This document shows positions 54,257 to 63,609 of a stretch of 64,000 nt of DNA, one piece after another. The stretch covers positions 124,001 through 188,000 of the forward strand of contig NZ_BSYJ01000002.1 of NCBI RefSeq assembly GCF_030270605.1, in the 5' to 3' direction. Made by a program: the position numbers and the translations under genes. Within the stretch, counting starts at the first letter, position 1. Each line of letters opens with the position of its first letter. Source of the stretch: Biformimicrobium ophioploci (GTDB lineage: Bacteria > Pseudomonadota > Gammaproteobacteria > Pseudomonadales > Cellvibrionaceae). A model generated the notes under the pieces. The model did not search any database. It worked only from the letters and a program-made list of their open reading frames with translations, and was not told the DNA's origin.

Positions 54257-55600
54257 ATGAATACTGCTGTTATTGGTAAAGAAACCGGGGCCAGGAGCAG
54301 TCTGCTGCCGATGGCGATCATCGGTACGCTGTTCTTTATTTTCGGCTTCGTGACCTGGCTCAATGGCTCCCTCATTCCGTTCCTGAAGGTGCTGTGTGAC
54401 CTGACTGCCTTCCAGGCGATGTTTGTAACCTTCGCGTTTTATATCGCCTACACGGTTATGGCCCTGCCCATGTCCTTTATCCTGAGCCGCACCGGCTACC
54501 GCGATGGCATGGCGATCGGCCTCGGCATCATGGCGGTTGCGGCATTGATGTTCATCCCCGCCGCGCAGACCGGCCACTATGCGCTGTTCCTGCTGGCGCT
54601 GTTTGCACTGGGTGCTGGCCTGACCATCCTGCAGACTGCTTCCAACCCCTACGTTGTGCGCGTGGGTCCGCAGGAGAGTGCGGCAACCCGTATTGCCATC
54701 ATGGGTATCATCAACAAGGGCGCCGGTGTGCTGGCACCGATGGTATTCACCGCGCTGGTGCTTTCCGGTATCGGTGACTTCACTACGGAATCCCTTGAGC
54801 AGCTGGGTGCTGCCGAGCGCGAAGCGCGCCTCGACGAAGTCGCCAACCGCCTGGTAATGCCATACATCGTCATGGCTGGCGTACTGCTGGCACTGGTAGG
54901 CCTGGTGAAATTCTCTAACCTGCCGGAGATCGATGAGAAGGTGGAGGTGCCGGAAGGCTCCACTGCGCTGGGCCAGTTCATCAGTGACGTAAAAGCTATC
55001 TGGCAGTACCCGCAGGTAGTGCTGGGTTCCCTGGCGCTGTTCGCTTACGTGGGTGTTGAGGTGATCGCCGGTGACACCATCGGCCTCTACGGCGAAGAGC
55101 TTGGTCTCACCAACTTCGCCTCACTCACCTCTTACACCATGTGGTTCATGGTGATCGGTTACCTGATCGGCGTGGTTGCGATTCCGCGCTGGATCAGCCA
55201 GCAGCAGGCGCTGCTCGGTTCTGCGATTGCCGGCTCCCTGTGTATTGCCGGTATCCTGTTGGGTTCCAATGAAAGTACAGCGATCGCCGACACGCTGTGG
55301 GGCTGGATGGGCCTGACCGTAGTGCCTGACACCATTGCCCTGGTTGCGATAATGGGTATGGCGCACGCGCTGGTGTGGCCGGCCATCTGGCCACTGGCGC
55401 TGGAAGGCCTCGGCCGTTTCACCGCGCAGGGTTCTGCACTGCTGATCATGGGTATTGCCGGTGGCGCCATCATCCCGCTGGCATTCGGCAAGGTTGCCGA
55501 GGTTGCTGCGGATACCCAGGTAGGCTATTGGGTAGCGCTGCCCTGTTACCTGTTCATTCTTTTCTACGCGCTGAAAGGACACAAAATGCGGAGCTGGTAA
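54257..55600 (+). CDS. nagP: GlcNAc permease of the FHS/MFS family (NagP)
   Basis: The 447-residue protein has twelve predicted helices and the FHS landmarks FIFGFVTWLNGSLIPFLK (helix 1), AFYIAYTVMALPMSFIL (helix 2) and TILQTASNPYVVRVGP (helix 4). NagP proteins of this family bring GlcNAc across the inner membrane by proton symport, as opposed to the PTS route. The ATG is preceded by AAAAGGTG. It is the last gene of the nag operon and ends in a terminator. Confidence 0.92.
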   Translation: MNTAVIGKETGARSSLLPMAIIGTLFFIFGFVTWLNGSLIPFLKVLCDLTAFQAMFVTFAFYIAYTVMALPMSFILSRTGYRDGMAIGLGIMAVAALMFIPAAQTGHYALFLLALFALGAGLTILQTASNPYVVRVGPQESAATRIAIMGIINKGAGVLAPMVFTALVLSGIGDFTTESLEQLGAAEREARLDEVANRLVMPYIVMAGVLLALVGLVKFSNLPEIDEKVEVPEGSTALGQFISDVKAIWQYPQVVLGSLALFAYVGVEVIAGDTIGLYGEELGLTNFASLTSYTMWFMVIGYLIGVVAIPRWISQQQALLGSAIAGSLCIAGILLGSNESTAIADTLWGWMGLTVVPDTIALVAIMGMAHALVWPAIWPLALEGLGRFTAQGSALLIMGIAGGAIIPLAFGKVAEVAADTQVGYWVALPCYLFILFYALKGHKMRSW

Positions 55601-55639
55601 GCTCCCCGCGCTTGTTTGGTGTTTGTTCTCGTCATGTTT

Positions 55640-55670
55640 GGCCCCCTTTTCAGGGGGCCTTTTTTGTTTT
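55640..55670 (+). terminator. Rho-independent terminator after nagP
   Basis: An 8-bp stem GGCCCCCT / AGGGGGCC with a TTTC loop is followed by TTTTTTGTTTT. It ends the nagK-nagP transcript. Confidence 0.92.
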
Positions 55671-55690
55671 CGGGCGGGGAATTTGGGGCG

Positions 55691-55789
55691 TGCAACAGGG
55701 GGCGGGTTTCAAAACCTTGCGTGCCATGGACGGCACGCAGGAGCTACAGGGATGTATTCATGCGTTTTTGAAACCCGTACCGTGTTGCA
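55691..55789. repeat. Large inverted repeat between nagP and nagR
   Basis: Arms at 55691-55715 and 55764-55789 pair over about 25 bp with few mismatches (TGCAACAG...GGGTTTCAAAAC against GTTTTTGAAACCC...GTTGCA). The interior holds a second, shorter hairpin (GCGTGCC ATGGAC GGCACGC at 55719-55738). The motif CTACAGGGATGTATTCATG inside is of a kind repeated in many gammaproteobacterial genomes. Confidence 0.85.
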
Positions 55790-55809
55790 GGGCGGAGAGC
55801 TGGCAGGAG

Positions 55810-56838
55810 TCAGGCGGGCGCCTGCGCGCTCGACTCGCGCGTGACCAGCTCCGGGGTAAAGCGGTTGCTGTCCGGTTTGCCCGGCTCCTTGTCGCCACGC
55901 GAGCGCGCCAGCAGGTGCATGGCTGCGCGGCGTGCGATTTCCAGGTTGGGCTGGTGTGCGGTGGTCAGCTTGGGCCAGGTCTGACGCGAGAACGGGCTGT
56001 CCTCGAAGCCGGCGATGGAAAGCTGCTCCGGAATGGAGATGCCCATCAGGCGCGCCGCGAACAGTGCGCCCGCGGCCATTTCATCGTTACTGGCAAAGAT
56101 CGCGGTGGGGCGGGGTTCCAGTGCCAGCAGCTGCTTGGCGCCGTTCACGCCGGACTCAAACGAATATTCACCGCTCGCCACCAGCGCCGGGTCGTATTCA
56201 ATCCCGAATCCTGCCAGCGCATCGCGATAGCCCTGCAGGCGCTCGTGGGTCGATACGTGCTCCTCGCCACCGCTGATAAAGCCGATGCGGCGGTGCCCCA
56301 GCTGGAGAAGATGTTTGGTAATGGCGTGGGCAGCGGTGCCGTCCTCCACCAGGATGCAGTTTTCCTCATCGTCCTGTGCGGCGCTGCTGGACACAATGCG
56401 CACGTAGTTCACCTTGAGCTTGCGCAGCGTCTCCAGCACTTCCGGGGATTCTGAAAAAGGCGGCGTCAGCACCAGTCCGGCGACCTTGGACTGGTTCACC
56501 AGCGTCTCCAGTTCAGTATGAATGGCATCAGTGGCGGAATTGGAGGGGTGGATCAGCAGTTCGTAACCCCGGGCCTTGCAGGCTTCCAGGATGCCGTTCT
56601 GCATGTCGATCACATAGTAGGCGTTCGGGTTGTCATAGATAAACGCGATTGTGTAGGAGCGGGTACCGGCCAGGTTGCGGGCCGCAAGGCTGGGCTGGTA
56701 GTTGAGCGCGGTAACGGCTTCCATCACCTTGGTGCGTGTTGCCGGGCGGACGGAGGGTTCGTTGTTGATGACCCGGGAGACCGTCTTGATCGAGACGCCA
56801 GCGCGCTCGGCTACGTCATTGATGGTGGCCTTGCTCAT
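55810..56838 (-). CDS. nagR: LacI-family regulator of GlcNAc catabolism (NagR)
   Basis: The 342-residue repressor has an N-terminal helix-turn-helix ATINDVAERAGVSIKTVSRVINNEPSVRPATRTKV (LacI type), followed by the periplasmic-binding-like ligand domain (SYTIAFIYDNPNAYYVIDMQNGILEACKARGYELLIHP...RRIGFISGGEEHVSTHERLQGYRDAL...PTAIFASNDEMAAGALFAARLMG). Its position between the nag operon and pgi, and the shared palindrome TGACARCGYTGTCA at both operons, suggest it controls both, probably responding to a GlcNAc intermediate. Assignment to GlcNAc rests on context. Confidence 0.9.
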   Translation of the reverse strand: MSKATINDVAERAGVSIKTVSRVINNEPSVRPATRTKVMEAVTALNYQPSLAARNLAGTRSYTIAFIYDNPNAYYVIDMQNGILEACKARGYELLIHPSNSATDAIHTELETLVNQSKVAGLVLTPPFSESPEVLETLRKLKVNYVRIVSSSAAQDDEENCILVEDGTAAHAITKHLLQLGHRRIGFISGGEEHVSTHERLQGYRDALAGFGIEYDPALVASGEYSFESGVNGAKQLLALEPRPTAIFASNDEMAAGALFAARLMGISIPEQLSIAGFEDSPFSRQTWPKLTTAHQPNLEIARRAAMHLLARSRGDKEPGKPDSNRFTPELVTRESSAQAPA

Positions 56839-56955
56839 TCGTGGTGTGTTCCTTCCCCTGTGCGGACTGCATGAGCGCGGCTATCTTGCGGCGGGCAGTC
56901 CTGTGCCTCATATGGCCGACAGTGTACCAGCAAAGCGGGGTGGGGGAAGTGTGAG

Positions 56956-56983
56956 TTGACAGCGTTGTCATAGTGTGGACAAT
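56956..56983 (+). promoter_or_regulatory. Putative promoter for pgi operon
   Basis: A perfect -35 TTGACA (56956-56961) and a -10-like GACAAT (56978-56983) are spaced 16 nt, 126 nt before pgi. The first NagR-type operator overlaps the -35 and the second begins 4 nt after the -10, a classic repression layout. Confidence 0.55.
56957..56970. promoter_or_regulatory. NagR-type operator 1 upstream of pgi
   Basis: TGACAGCGTTGTCA, semi-palindromic, identical to operator 2 and the reverse complement of the nagK site. Centre-to-centre distance to operator 2 is 30 bp, close to three helical turns, which would place two repressors on one face of the DNA. Confidence 0.75.
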
Positions 56984-56986
56984 AAA

Positions 56987-57000
56987 TGACAGCGTTGTCA
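56987..57000. promoter_or_regulatory. NagR-type operator 2 upstream of pgi
   Basis: A second exact copy of TGACAGCGTTGTCA, 30 bp from operator 1 and 110 nt before pgi. Both lie in the 271-nt divergent region between nagR and pgi and may also autoregulate nagR. Confidence 0.75.
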
Positions 57001-57082
57001 TGCGCGATTCGCGCAAAAAATAATCGAGAAACAATAATCACTGCGGAAAATACCTGCCTTTACGGGGTAGCTGCAGCCAAAA

Positions 57083-57101
57083 CTTGTAAAAAAATAACAA
57101 G
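57083..57101. promoter_or_regulatory. HexR-like palindrome over the pgi ribosome-binding site
   Basis: CTTGTAAAAAAATAACAAG differs at two positions from the perfect palindrome inside pgi. Its TGTAA...CA core resembles HexR sites known for Entner-Doudoroff and zwf operons in gammaproteobacteria. It overlaps the AAGGTG ribosome-binding site of pgi. The hexR gene is not in the window. Confidence 0.5.
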
Positions 57102-57109
57102 GTGACTAC

Positions 57110-58774
57110 ATGGATGTAACCAGTCTGCCGGAGTGGCAGATCCTTGAGGCGCGCGCCGCTGTCGTCCGCGGCAGGCGCGTCGCCGACCTCTTCCAAATCG
57201 ACCCCCAGCGAGCGCAGAAATACTCGCTGTCCCTGCCGGGTATGCTCCTGGACTTCTCCAAAAACCTGATTGATGAGCCTGATCTGGCTGCGCTGCTGGC
57301 GCTGGCGGATGCCTGTGATCTGGCGGACTGGCGCGACAAGCTGTTCTCCGGCGCGCCGATCAATGCCACCGAGGGGCGGCCGGTACTGCATACCGCACTG
57401 CGTGAGCAGGCGCCCGGATCCGCCGGTGACGCAGTATCCACGCGGGTTTCCGCCGAACTGGCACAGGTTCGCAGCTTCGTCTCGCGCTTGCGTTCAGGTG
57501 GGGTGAGCGGGTATTCTTGTAAAAAATTTACAAGACTGGTCTGTCTTGGTATTGGCGGCTCCAATTTAGGGCCGCAAATGGTCGTGGAAGCGCTCGCGCA
57601 GCCGGGCCCGGTGACGGTGGATTTTGTCTCCAACCTGGACGGGGTCGAACTGGCTTCGGCCCTCGCGCAGGCGGACCCGGAAACCACGCTGTTTGTAGTT
57701 TCCTCCAAGACATTCACCACGGCGGAAACTCTGACCAATGCCGAAAGCGTCCTGCGCTGGTATGCCGGCAGGGCGTCGCGGGAACAGGTGCTTTCGAAGC
57801 ACTTTGTGGGGATTACGGCAAATACCGAAAAGGCAAAGGCCTTTGGTATAGCGCCGGAGCACATCTTCTCGTTTGGTGACTGGGTTGGCGGACGCTTCTC
57901 GCTCTGGTCCAGCATCGGCCTGCCGATTGCGGCGGCGCTCGGGTTTGAGGCCTTTGAGCGGTTGCTTGCCGGCGCGGCGGTCATGGACCGGCATTTTCGC
58001 GAGGCGCCGCTGGCTCGCAATGCACCGGTACTGATGGGTCTGATCAGTCTCTGGAACTGTAGTTTTTTGGGGTATCCGGCCCACGCGATATTACCGTACA
58101 ACCAGAAGTTGCACCTGCTGCCGGCGTACCTGCAGCAGGCGGATATGGAGAGCAATGGCAAGTCCGTGACCAGGGATGGGTCCGCGGCACATTACCGGAC
58201 CGGGCCACTGATCTGGGGGCAGCTGGGTATTAATGGTCAGCATGCCTTTTACCAGTATCTGCATCAGGGGACGGAAGTGGTGCCGGCCGATTTTATCGGC
58301 ACTGTGGAGGCGGACCATGAGCTGCCCGGGCATCACCAGCGGCTGCTATGCAACATGCTGGCTCAGGCCCGAGCGCTGATGACCGGCGTCAGTGTGGAAG
58401 AAGTACGCAGGGACCTGCATGCCCGGGGGTTGGGGCGCGAGCAGGTTGATGCGCTGGCGCCATTCAAGGTGCACACGGGTAACCGGCCTTCCACCACGAT
58501 CCTGCTGGATCGCCTGGAACCGGAAAGCCTCGGCGCGTTGATCGCGCTGTACGAACACAAGATTTTTGTCCAGGGCGTGATCCTGCAGATTTACTCCTTT
58601 GACCAGTGGGGTGTGGAGCTGGGCAAGGGGCTGGCAGCGGAACTCGAGCAGAGGTTTGCCGGCGCCGACTTTGACGGCCTCGACGCCTCCACAAAACAGC
58701 TGGCCGAATACCTGCGGGCAAACGGCGGCAATGAATTTTCAGACAAGACACCCGAGGGTGTGATGGGAGCATAG
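57110..58774 (+). CDS. pgi: Glucose-6-phosphate isomerase
   Basis: The 554-residue enzyme is a full-length Pgi with [49 protein letters not shown] with the catalytic Glu, and the C-terminal [14 protein letters not shown]. It interconverts glucose-6-P and fructose-6-P; here, with GlcNAc as input, it would run toward glucose-6-P. It leads an operon pgi-edd-zwf-pgl-eda (gap), with edd starting 7 nt after its stop. Codons 136-141 (TGT AAA AAA TTT ACA AGA) form an AT-rich island with rare ACA/AGA, coinciding with a perfect palindrome. Confidence 0.96.
   Translation: MDVTSLPEWQILEARAAVVRGRRVADLFQIDPQRAQKYSLSLPGMLLDFSKNLIDEPDLAALLALADACDLADWRDKLFSGAPINATEGRPVLHTALREQAPGSAGDAVSTRVSAELAQVRSFVSRLRSGGVSGYSCKKFTRLVCLGIGGSNLGPQMVVEALAQPGPVTVDFVSNLDGVELASALAQADPETTLFVVSSKTFTTAETLTNAESVLRWYAGRASREQVLSKHFVGITANTEKAKAFGIAPEHIFSFGDWVGGRFSLWSSIGLPIAAALGFEAFERLLAGAAVMDRHFREAPLARNAPVLMGLISLWNCSFLGYPAHAILPYNQKLHLLPAYLQQADMESNGKSVTRDGSAAHYRTGPLIWGQLGINGQHAFYQYLHQGTEVVPADFIGTVEADHELPGHHQRLLCNMLAQARALMTGVSVEEVRRDLHARGLGREQVDALAPFKVHTGNRPSTTILLDRLEPESLGALIALYEHKIFVQGVILQIYSFDQWGVELGKGLAAELEQRFAGADFDGLDASTKQLAEYLRANGGNEFSDKTPEGVMGA
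57516..57534. promoter_or_regulatory. HexR-like palindrome inside pgi
   Basis: A perfect 8-3-8 palindrome CTTGTAAA-AAA-TTTACAAG within the pgi coding region, 433 nt downstream of a near-copy at the pgi start. It lies in an AT-only patch in an otherwise GC-rich gene. It could be the second half of a looping pair or control an internal promoter. Confidence 0.6.
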
Positions 58775-58781
58775 TAGAACG

Positions 58782-60638
58782 ATGTTGAATGCTTTGGTGG
58801 CGGCAGTAACCGACCGGATTCGCGAACGCAGTGCAGACACTCGGGGCGATTACCTGCAGCGGCTGCGCGCTGCCTCTGCCACCGGGCGCACCCGCACCCG
58901 GTTGTCCTGCGGTAACCTGGCCCACGGATTCGCAGCCTGTTCCCAGTCTGATAAAGATCTCATCGCCGCCGGCCAGGCGCCGAACCTCGGCGTGATCACT
59001 GCCTACAACGATATGTTGTCGGCGCACCAGCCCTACGAAAATTATCCGGAAAAAATTCGCGAAGCCGCGCGTGCCTGCGGTGCAACCGCGCAGGTAGCCG
59101 GCGGCGTGCCGGCGATGTGTGACGGCGTTACCCAGGGTCGCGAAGGCATGGAGTTGTCCCTGCTGAGCCGCGATGTGATTGCCATGTCCACGGCGGTTGC
59201 ACTGTCGCACGATATGTTCGACGCGGCGCTGTACCTCGGCGTGTGCGACAAGATCGTGCCAGGCCTGATTATCGGGGCCCTTTCCTTCGGCCATCTGCCG
59301 GGCATTTTTGTGCCGGCGGGCCCCATGACCAGCGGCCTGCCAAACAGTGAGAAAGCGCGTGTGCGCCAGCTCTATGCAGAGGGTAAAGCGGGGCGTGCGG
59401 AGTTGTTGCAGGCAGAGAGCGCCTCCTACCACAGCCCGGGTACCTGTACTTTCTATGGCACCGCCAACAGCAATCAGATGCTGATGGAAATCATGGGTGT
59501 GCACCTGCCGGGCAGTGCCTTTATCAACCCCAACACGCCGCTGCGTGAAGCGCTTACCAAGCGAGCCGTGACACAGCTGGTGAATACCATCGACCGCGGT
59601 ACCGCCAAGCCGCTGGGTGAGATACTGGACGAGCGCGCGTTCGTCAACGGTATTGTCGGGCTGCTGGCAACCGGTGGTTCCACCAACCATACCTTGCACC
59701 TGATTGCGATGGCCCGCGCTGCAGGCATCCTGATTGACTGGAGCGATATGGCCGAGCTTTCTTCTGCCGTACCGCTACTGTGCCGGGTCTACCCGAATGG
59801 CATGGCAGACATCAACCACTTCCACGCGGCGGGCGGTATGCCGTTCCTGACCCGCGAGCTCGCCAGTGCCGGCCTGCTGCACACTGACGTCAATACCGTG
59901 ATGGGCGAAGGCGGCCTGGAAGCCTACTTCGAGGAACCGAAGTTGCAGGGTGAAGACGAAGTTTTCTGGAGCGCGGCGCCGCAGGAGTCTGCAGACACTG
60001 AAGTATTGCGCCCGGCGGTGGACCCGTTCGCGGCCGAAGGTGGCCTCAAGCTGCTGCAGGGCAACCTGGGCCGTTCCGTTATCAAGGTGTCTGCAGTGAA
60101 AGAAGATCACCGCGTGATCCGTGCACCGGCAATCGTGCTGGATAGCCAGGACGCACTGCTCGACAAATTCAAGGCCGGCGAGCTGGAAAAAGACTTTATT
60201 GCGGTGATCCGCTTCCAGGGGCCGCGCGCAAACGGAATGCCGGAACTACACAAGCTCACGCCGCCACTGGGCGTGTTGCAGGACCGCGGCTTCAAGGTGG
60301 CGCTGGTCACCGATGGGCGTATGTCCGGTGCCTCGGGCAAGGTGCCCGCCGCCATCCATATGAGTCCCGAGGCCGTAGCCGGTGGTGCCATCGCCAGGCT
60401 ACGCGACGGCGATATGCTCACGCTGGATGCAGTGGCAGGCACCCTGGCTGTTGAATTGTCTGAAGTCGAGCTGGCAGATCGCCAGCCCGCGACGGCAGAC
60501 CTGACCCCCAACAATTTCGGTATGGGCCGCGAACTGTTTGCGCGGTTGCGCACTGGCGCCAGCGAGGCGGAGTCCGGTGCAAGCATTCTCTTTTCTTCAG
60601 AATCCGATGACGCGGCCAGCCCGCGTAACAAAGGCTAA
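58782..60638 (+). CDS. edd: 6-phosphogluconate dehydratase
   Basis: The 618-residue IlvD/Edd-family enzyme carries Cys residues for the 4Fe-4S cluster ([22 protein letters not shown]) and late conserved stretches ([39 protein letters not shown]) typical of Edd. It dehydrates 6-phosphogluconate to KDPG, the first committed Entner-Doudoroff step. It is 7 nt from pgi and 9 nt from zwf, so the operon is tight. Length matches E. coli Edd (603) with a short C-terminal tail. Confidence 0.96.
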   Translation: MLNALVAAVTDRIRERSADTRGDYLQRLRAASATGRTRTRLSCGNLAHGFAACSQSDKDLIAAGQAPNLGVITAYNDMLSAHQPYENYPEKIREAARACGATAQVAGGVPAMCDGVTQGREGMELSLLSRDVIAMSTAVALSHDMFDAALYLGVCDKIVPGLIIGALSFGHLPGIFVPAGPMTSGLPNSEKARVRQLYAEGKAGRAELLQAESASYHSPGTCTFYGTANSNQMLMEIMGVHLPGSAFINPNTPLREALTKRAVTQLVNTIDRGTAKPLGEILDERAFVNGIVGLLATGGSTNHTLHLIAMARAAGILIDWSDMAELSSAVPLLCRVYPNGMADINHFHAAGGMPFLTRELASAGLLHTDVNTVMGEGGLEAYFEEPKLQGEDEVFWSAAPQESADTEVLRPAVDPFAAEGGLKLLQGNLGRSVIKVSAVKEDHRVIRAPAIVLDSQDALLDKFKAGELEKDFIAVIRFQGPRANGMPELHKLTPPLGVLQDRGFKVALVTDGRMSGASGKVPAAIHMSPEAVAGGAIARLRDGDMLTLDAVAGTLAVELSEVELADRQPATADLTPNNFGMGRELFARLRTGASEAESGASILFSSESDDAASPRNKG

Positions 60639-60647
60639 GGGCCAACA

Positions 60648-62099
60648 ATGAACGCTTTTGACATAGTGTTGTTTGGGGGCGCAGGCGACCTTGCACTGCG
60701 CAAACTGTTGCCGGCACTCTACCGCGCCTGTCGCGAGGGTAACCTGCCCGGCGATACCCGCGTAATTGCCACATCCCACCGCGAAGGTGCCGATGCAGAA
60801 TACCCGCAGAAAGCCCGCGACGCGCTGAAAGAGTATCTTGGTGCGGAAGAGTACAACCAGGAGGCCGTCGAGGCCTTTATGCAGCGTGTGCACCCTGTGA
60901 CGCTGGATATCCGTGAGTTCAATGCCAACTGGCAGGCACTGGCAGAATTGATGCCGGGTGAAGACCGCGTTCGTGTTTTCTATCTCGCAATTCCGCCGGC
61001 TATCTACGGCCACTGCTGCGAGAACCTGTCGCGCGCCGGGCTGGTCAATGACCTGTCACGTGTGGTGGTGGAGAAGCCCATTGGCTACGACGGTGAGTCC
61101 GCCGGCGTGATCAATGACCGCATTGCGGAGTTCTTCCCGGAAAAGAATATTTTCCGCATCGATCACTATCTTGGTAAGGAAACCGTCCAGAACCTGATGG
61201 CGCTGCGTTTTAGCAACGTGCTGTTCGAGCACCTCTGGGATGCGCAGACCATCGACCATATCCAGATTACCATTGCGGAGACCGTCGGTCTCGAGGGCCG
61301 CGCAGGCTTCTATAACGAAGCAGGGGCACTGCGCGACATGGTGCAAAACCACCTGCTGCAGCTGCTTTGCCTGATCGCCATGGAAAGTCCGAGCAAGATG
61401 AGTGCGAAGAATATCCGCGCGGAAAAGATCAAGGTGCTCGAGGCGCTGCGTCCGCTGGTGGACGCGGGTGTGGATGAAAATACCGTGCGCGGCCAGTATG
61501 TGGCCGGTGAGCTCGACAAGCGCCTGGTGCCTGGTTACCTGGAGGAACTGGGGCAGTCCAGCAGCCGCACCGAGACTTTTGTGGCCCTGCGCGCGCATAT
61601 CGATAACTGGCGCTGGTCACAGGTGCCGTTCTACCTGCGCACCGGCAAGCGTATGCACAAGCGCATGGCGGAAATCGTCATCCAGTACAAGCCGGTATCG
61701 CACCGTGTGTACGACCAGTCTGCCGGTCCGGTACAGCCAAACCGCCTGATCATCCGCCTGCAGCCCGAGGAAAGCATTCAGCTGGTACTGACCGCCAAGA
61801 AGCTGGACAAGCTGGAAATGGAGCTGCAACCGGTATCCCTGAACCTGAATTTCGCCGATGCCTATGGCAGCTTCAAGAGTGATGCCTACAAGCGCCTGAT
61901 CCTGGATGTCGCCGCGGACAACCCGGCGCTGTTCCTGCACCGCGAAGAGGTTGAGGCGGCCTGGGCATGGGTCGACCCGATTATCCGCCACTGGCACGAA
62001 GTTGCCGACCAGCCCAACCTCTACCGCGCCGGTAGCTGGGGGCCCAAGGCGGCCGAGGACATGATGCGCCTTGATGGACGCGCCTGGAAAAACCTTTAA
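60648..62099 (+). CDS. zwf: Glucose-6-phosphate 1-dehydrogenase
   Basis: The 483-residue enzyme has IVLFGGAGDLALRKLLPALYRA (coenzyme-binding; GGAGD in place of GASGD), VVEKPIGYDGESA, the substrate-binding FRIDHYLGKETVQNLMALRF, and YVAGELDKRLVPGYLEE. It oxidises glucose-6-P to 6-phosphogluconolactone with NAD(P)+. The ATG follows AAGGG. It sits between edd and pgl, completing the Entner-Doudoroff route. Confidence 0.96.
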   Translation: MNAFDIVLFGGAGDLALRKLLPALYRACREGNLPGDTRVIATSHREGADAEYPQKARDALKEYLGAEEYNQEAVEAFMQRVHPVTLDIREFNANWQALAELMPGEDRVRVFYLAIPPAIYGHCCENLSRAGLVNDLSRVVVEKPIGYDGESAGVINDRIAEFFPEKNIFRIDHYLGKETVQNLMALRFSNVLFEHLWDAQTIDHIQITIAETVGLEGRAGFYNEAGALRDMVQNHLLQLLCLIAMESPSKMSAKNIRAEKIKVLEALRPLVDAGVDENTVRGQYVAGELDKRLVPGYLEELGQSSSRTETFVALRAHIDNWRWSQVPFYLRTGKRMHKRMAEIVIQYKPVSHRVYDQSAGPVQPNRLIIRLQPEESIQLVLTAKKLDKLEMELQPVSLNLNFADAYGSFKSDAYKRLILDVAADNPALFLHREEVEAAWAWVDPIIRHWHEVADQPNLYRAGSWGPKAAEDMMRLDGRAWKNL

Positions 62100-62128
62100 A
62101 GACTGTTGCGAGAGGCTGAGAAAGCGAC

Positions 62129-62854
62129 ATGCAAGAAGCTCTGGAACCCGTGGTAGACGAAAAATTCTTTTCCTCGCGCGAGGAAATGTTCAGCCGCCTG
62201 ACGGATCACTGCGCCGAGGCCCTGCAGGGCGGTGTCAACCAGCGTGGCGTGGCAACCTTGCTCGCGTCCGGCGGTAGCAGCCCGAGGCCGCTTTACCAGG
62301 CGCTGTCCAAGCGCCCGCTGGCATGGGATCGCATCAATGTGGCGCTTGTGGATGAGCGCTGGGTGGAAGCCGACAGTGAACTCAGCAATGAGCGCTTTAT
62401 CAGTGAAAACCTGATCCAGCACGAAGCCGCCAGCGCGCACCTGATGGGCATGAAGAATTCCGCTGTCAGCGTGTTCAGTGGCGAGCCGGCCTGTAATGAG
62501 CGTTACCAGCAGTTGCCTGCGCCGTTCGATTACTGCGTGCTCGGTATGGGCGAAGACGGTCACACCGCATCGCTGTTCCCGCACGCTGCCGGCCTGTCCG
62601 AGGCGCTCGACAGCAGCCTGCGCTGCAAGGCCATCCGCGCGCACCAGAGCAAGGTGACAGGCGAGTGTGTCGAGCGCATGACCATGACCCTGCCGGCAAT
62701 TCTGTCCAGCCGCAAAATCGCACTGGTACTGACCGGCGATAAAAAGCTGGCGGTATACCGTGAAGCGCTGCTGGGCAACGACGTGAGCGAAATGCCGATC
62801 CGCAGTGTGCTGCAGCAGGGGAACGTGCGCGTCTGCGTTTACTGGGCACCGTAA
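62129..62854 (+). CDS. pgl: 6-phosphogluconolactonase
   Basis: The 241-residue DevB-type enzyme shows LLASGGSSPRPLYQALS, NVALVDERWVEADSELSNERF and YCVLGMGEDGHTASLFPHAA. It hydrolyses the lactone made by Zwf to 6-phosphogluconate. It is 29 nt downstream of zwf and 31 nt upstream of eda. Confidence 0.95.
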   Translation: MQEALEPVVDEKFFSSREEMFSRLTDHCAEALQGGVNQRGVATLLASGGSSPRPLYQALSKRPLAWDRINVALVDERWVEADSELSNERFISENLIQHEAASAHLMGMKNSAVSVFSGEPACNERYQQLPAPFDYCVLGMGEDGHTASLFPHAAGLSEALDSSLRCKAIRAHQSKVTGECVERMTMTLPAILSSRKIALVLTGDKKLAVYREALLGNDVSEMPIRSVLQQGNVRVCVYWAP

Positions 62855-62885
62855 TTACCGAATTCAAGAATAAGTGAGATTTTTA

Positions 62886-63521
62886 ATGTCGAATAAAATC
62901 CAGCTAATGGAAAGCACCCTGAAAAAATGCCCGGTGGTACCGGTACTCGTGATCGAGGACCTGGAAGATGCGGTGCCGCTGGCATCGGCACTGGTCCGCG
63001 GTGGCCTGACCGTTCTCGAGGTAACGCTGCGCACCCGCGCTGCGGCACAGGCAATCAGTGCCATTGCCGAAGCGCTGCCGGAGGCCACCGTTGGCGCCGG
63101 CACCGTGCTGAGTGAAGAAGACCTGCGCCTCGCAGTGGATGCCGGTGCCCAGTTCCTGGTCAGCCCGGGCGCGACACCGGCGTTGCTGAATGCGGCGGAC
63201 AACACCGATGTGCCGCTGTTGCCGGGTGCCAACTCACCCTCCGAAGTAATGTACCTGCTGGAGCGCGGCTACACCCTGCAGAAGTTTTTCCCGGCGGAAG
63301 CTGCGGGCGGCACCCCGATGCTCAAGTCTATCGGTGGCCCACTGCCGCAGGTGCGCTTTTGCCCGACCGGTGGCATCTCCACCAAGAATGCGGGTGAGTA
63401 CCTGGCACTGCCGAATGTGATCTGTATTGGCGGTTCCTGGATGGCCTCGGCGAAACTCGTTGCAGAAAAGCGCTGGGGCGAGATCGAGGCGCTGGCCCTT
63501 GAGGCAAGCCAGCTGAAATAA
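62886..63521 (+). CDS. eda: KDPG/KHG aldolase
   Basis: The 211-residue aldolase has the class I active-site pattern: VLEVTLRTRAAAQAI with the general-base Glu, GAGTVLSEEDLRLAVDAGAQFLVSPG, and LQKFFPAEAAGG with the Schiff-base Lys. It cleaves KDPG to pyruvate and glyceraldehyde-3-P. The ATG at 62886 (MSNKIQLME) is preceded by AAGTGAG; an upstream in-frame start would add four residues. Confidence 0.96.
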   Translation: MSNKIQLMESTLKKCPVVPVLVIEDLEDAVPLASALVRGGLTVLEVTLRTRAAAQAISAIAEALPEATVGAGTVLSEEDLRLAVDAGAQFLVSPGATPALLNAADNTDVPLLPGANSPSEVMYLLERGYTLQKFFPAEAAGGTPMLKSIGGPLPQVRFCPTGGISTKNAGEYLALPNVICIGGSWMASAKLVAEKRWGEIEALALEASQLK

Positions 63522-63609
63522 GCGGCTGCCGTAATCGCTAGAAAATAGTACTAACAAATAGTCAGCGCACGTCATTGCGCCCGTAAAAATAATATTCAAG
63601 GGATGAACG

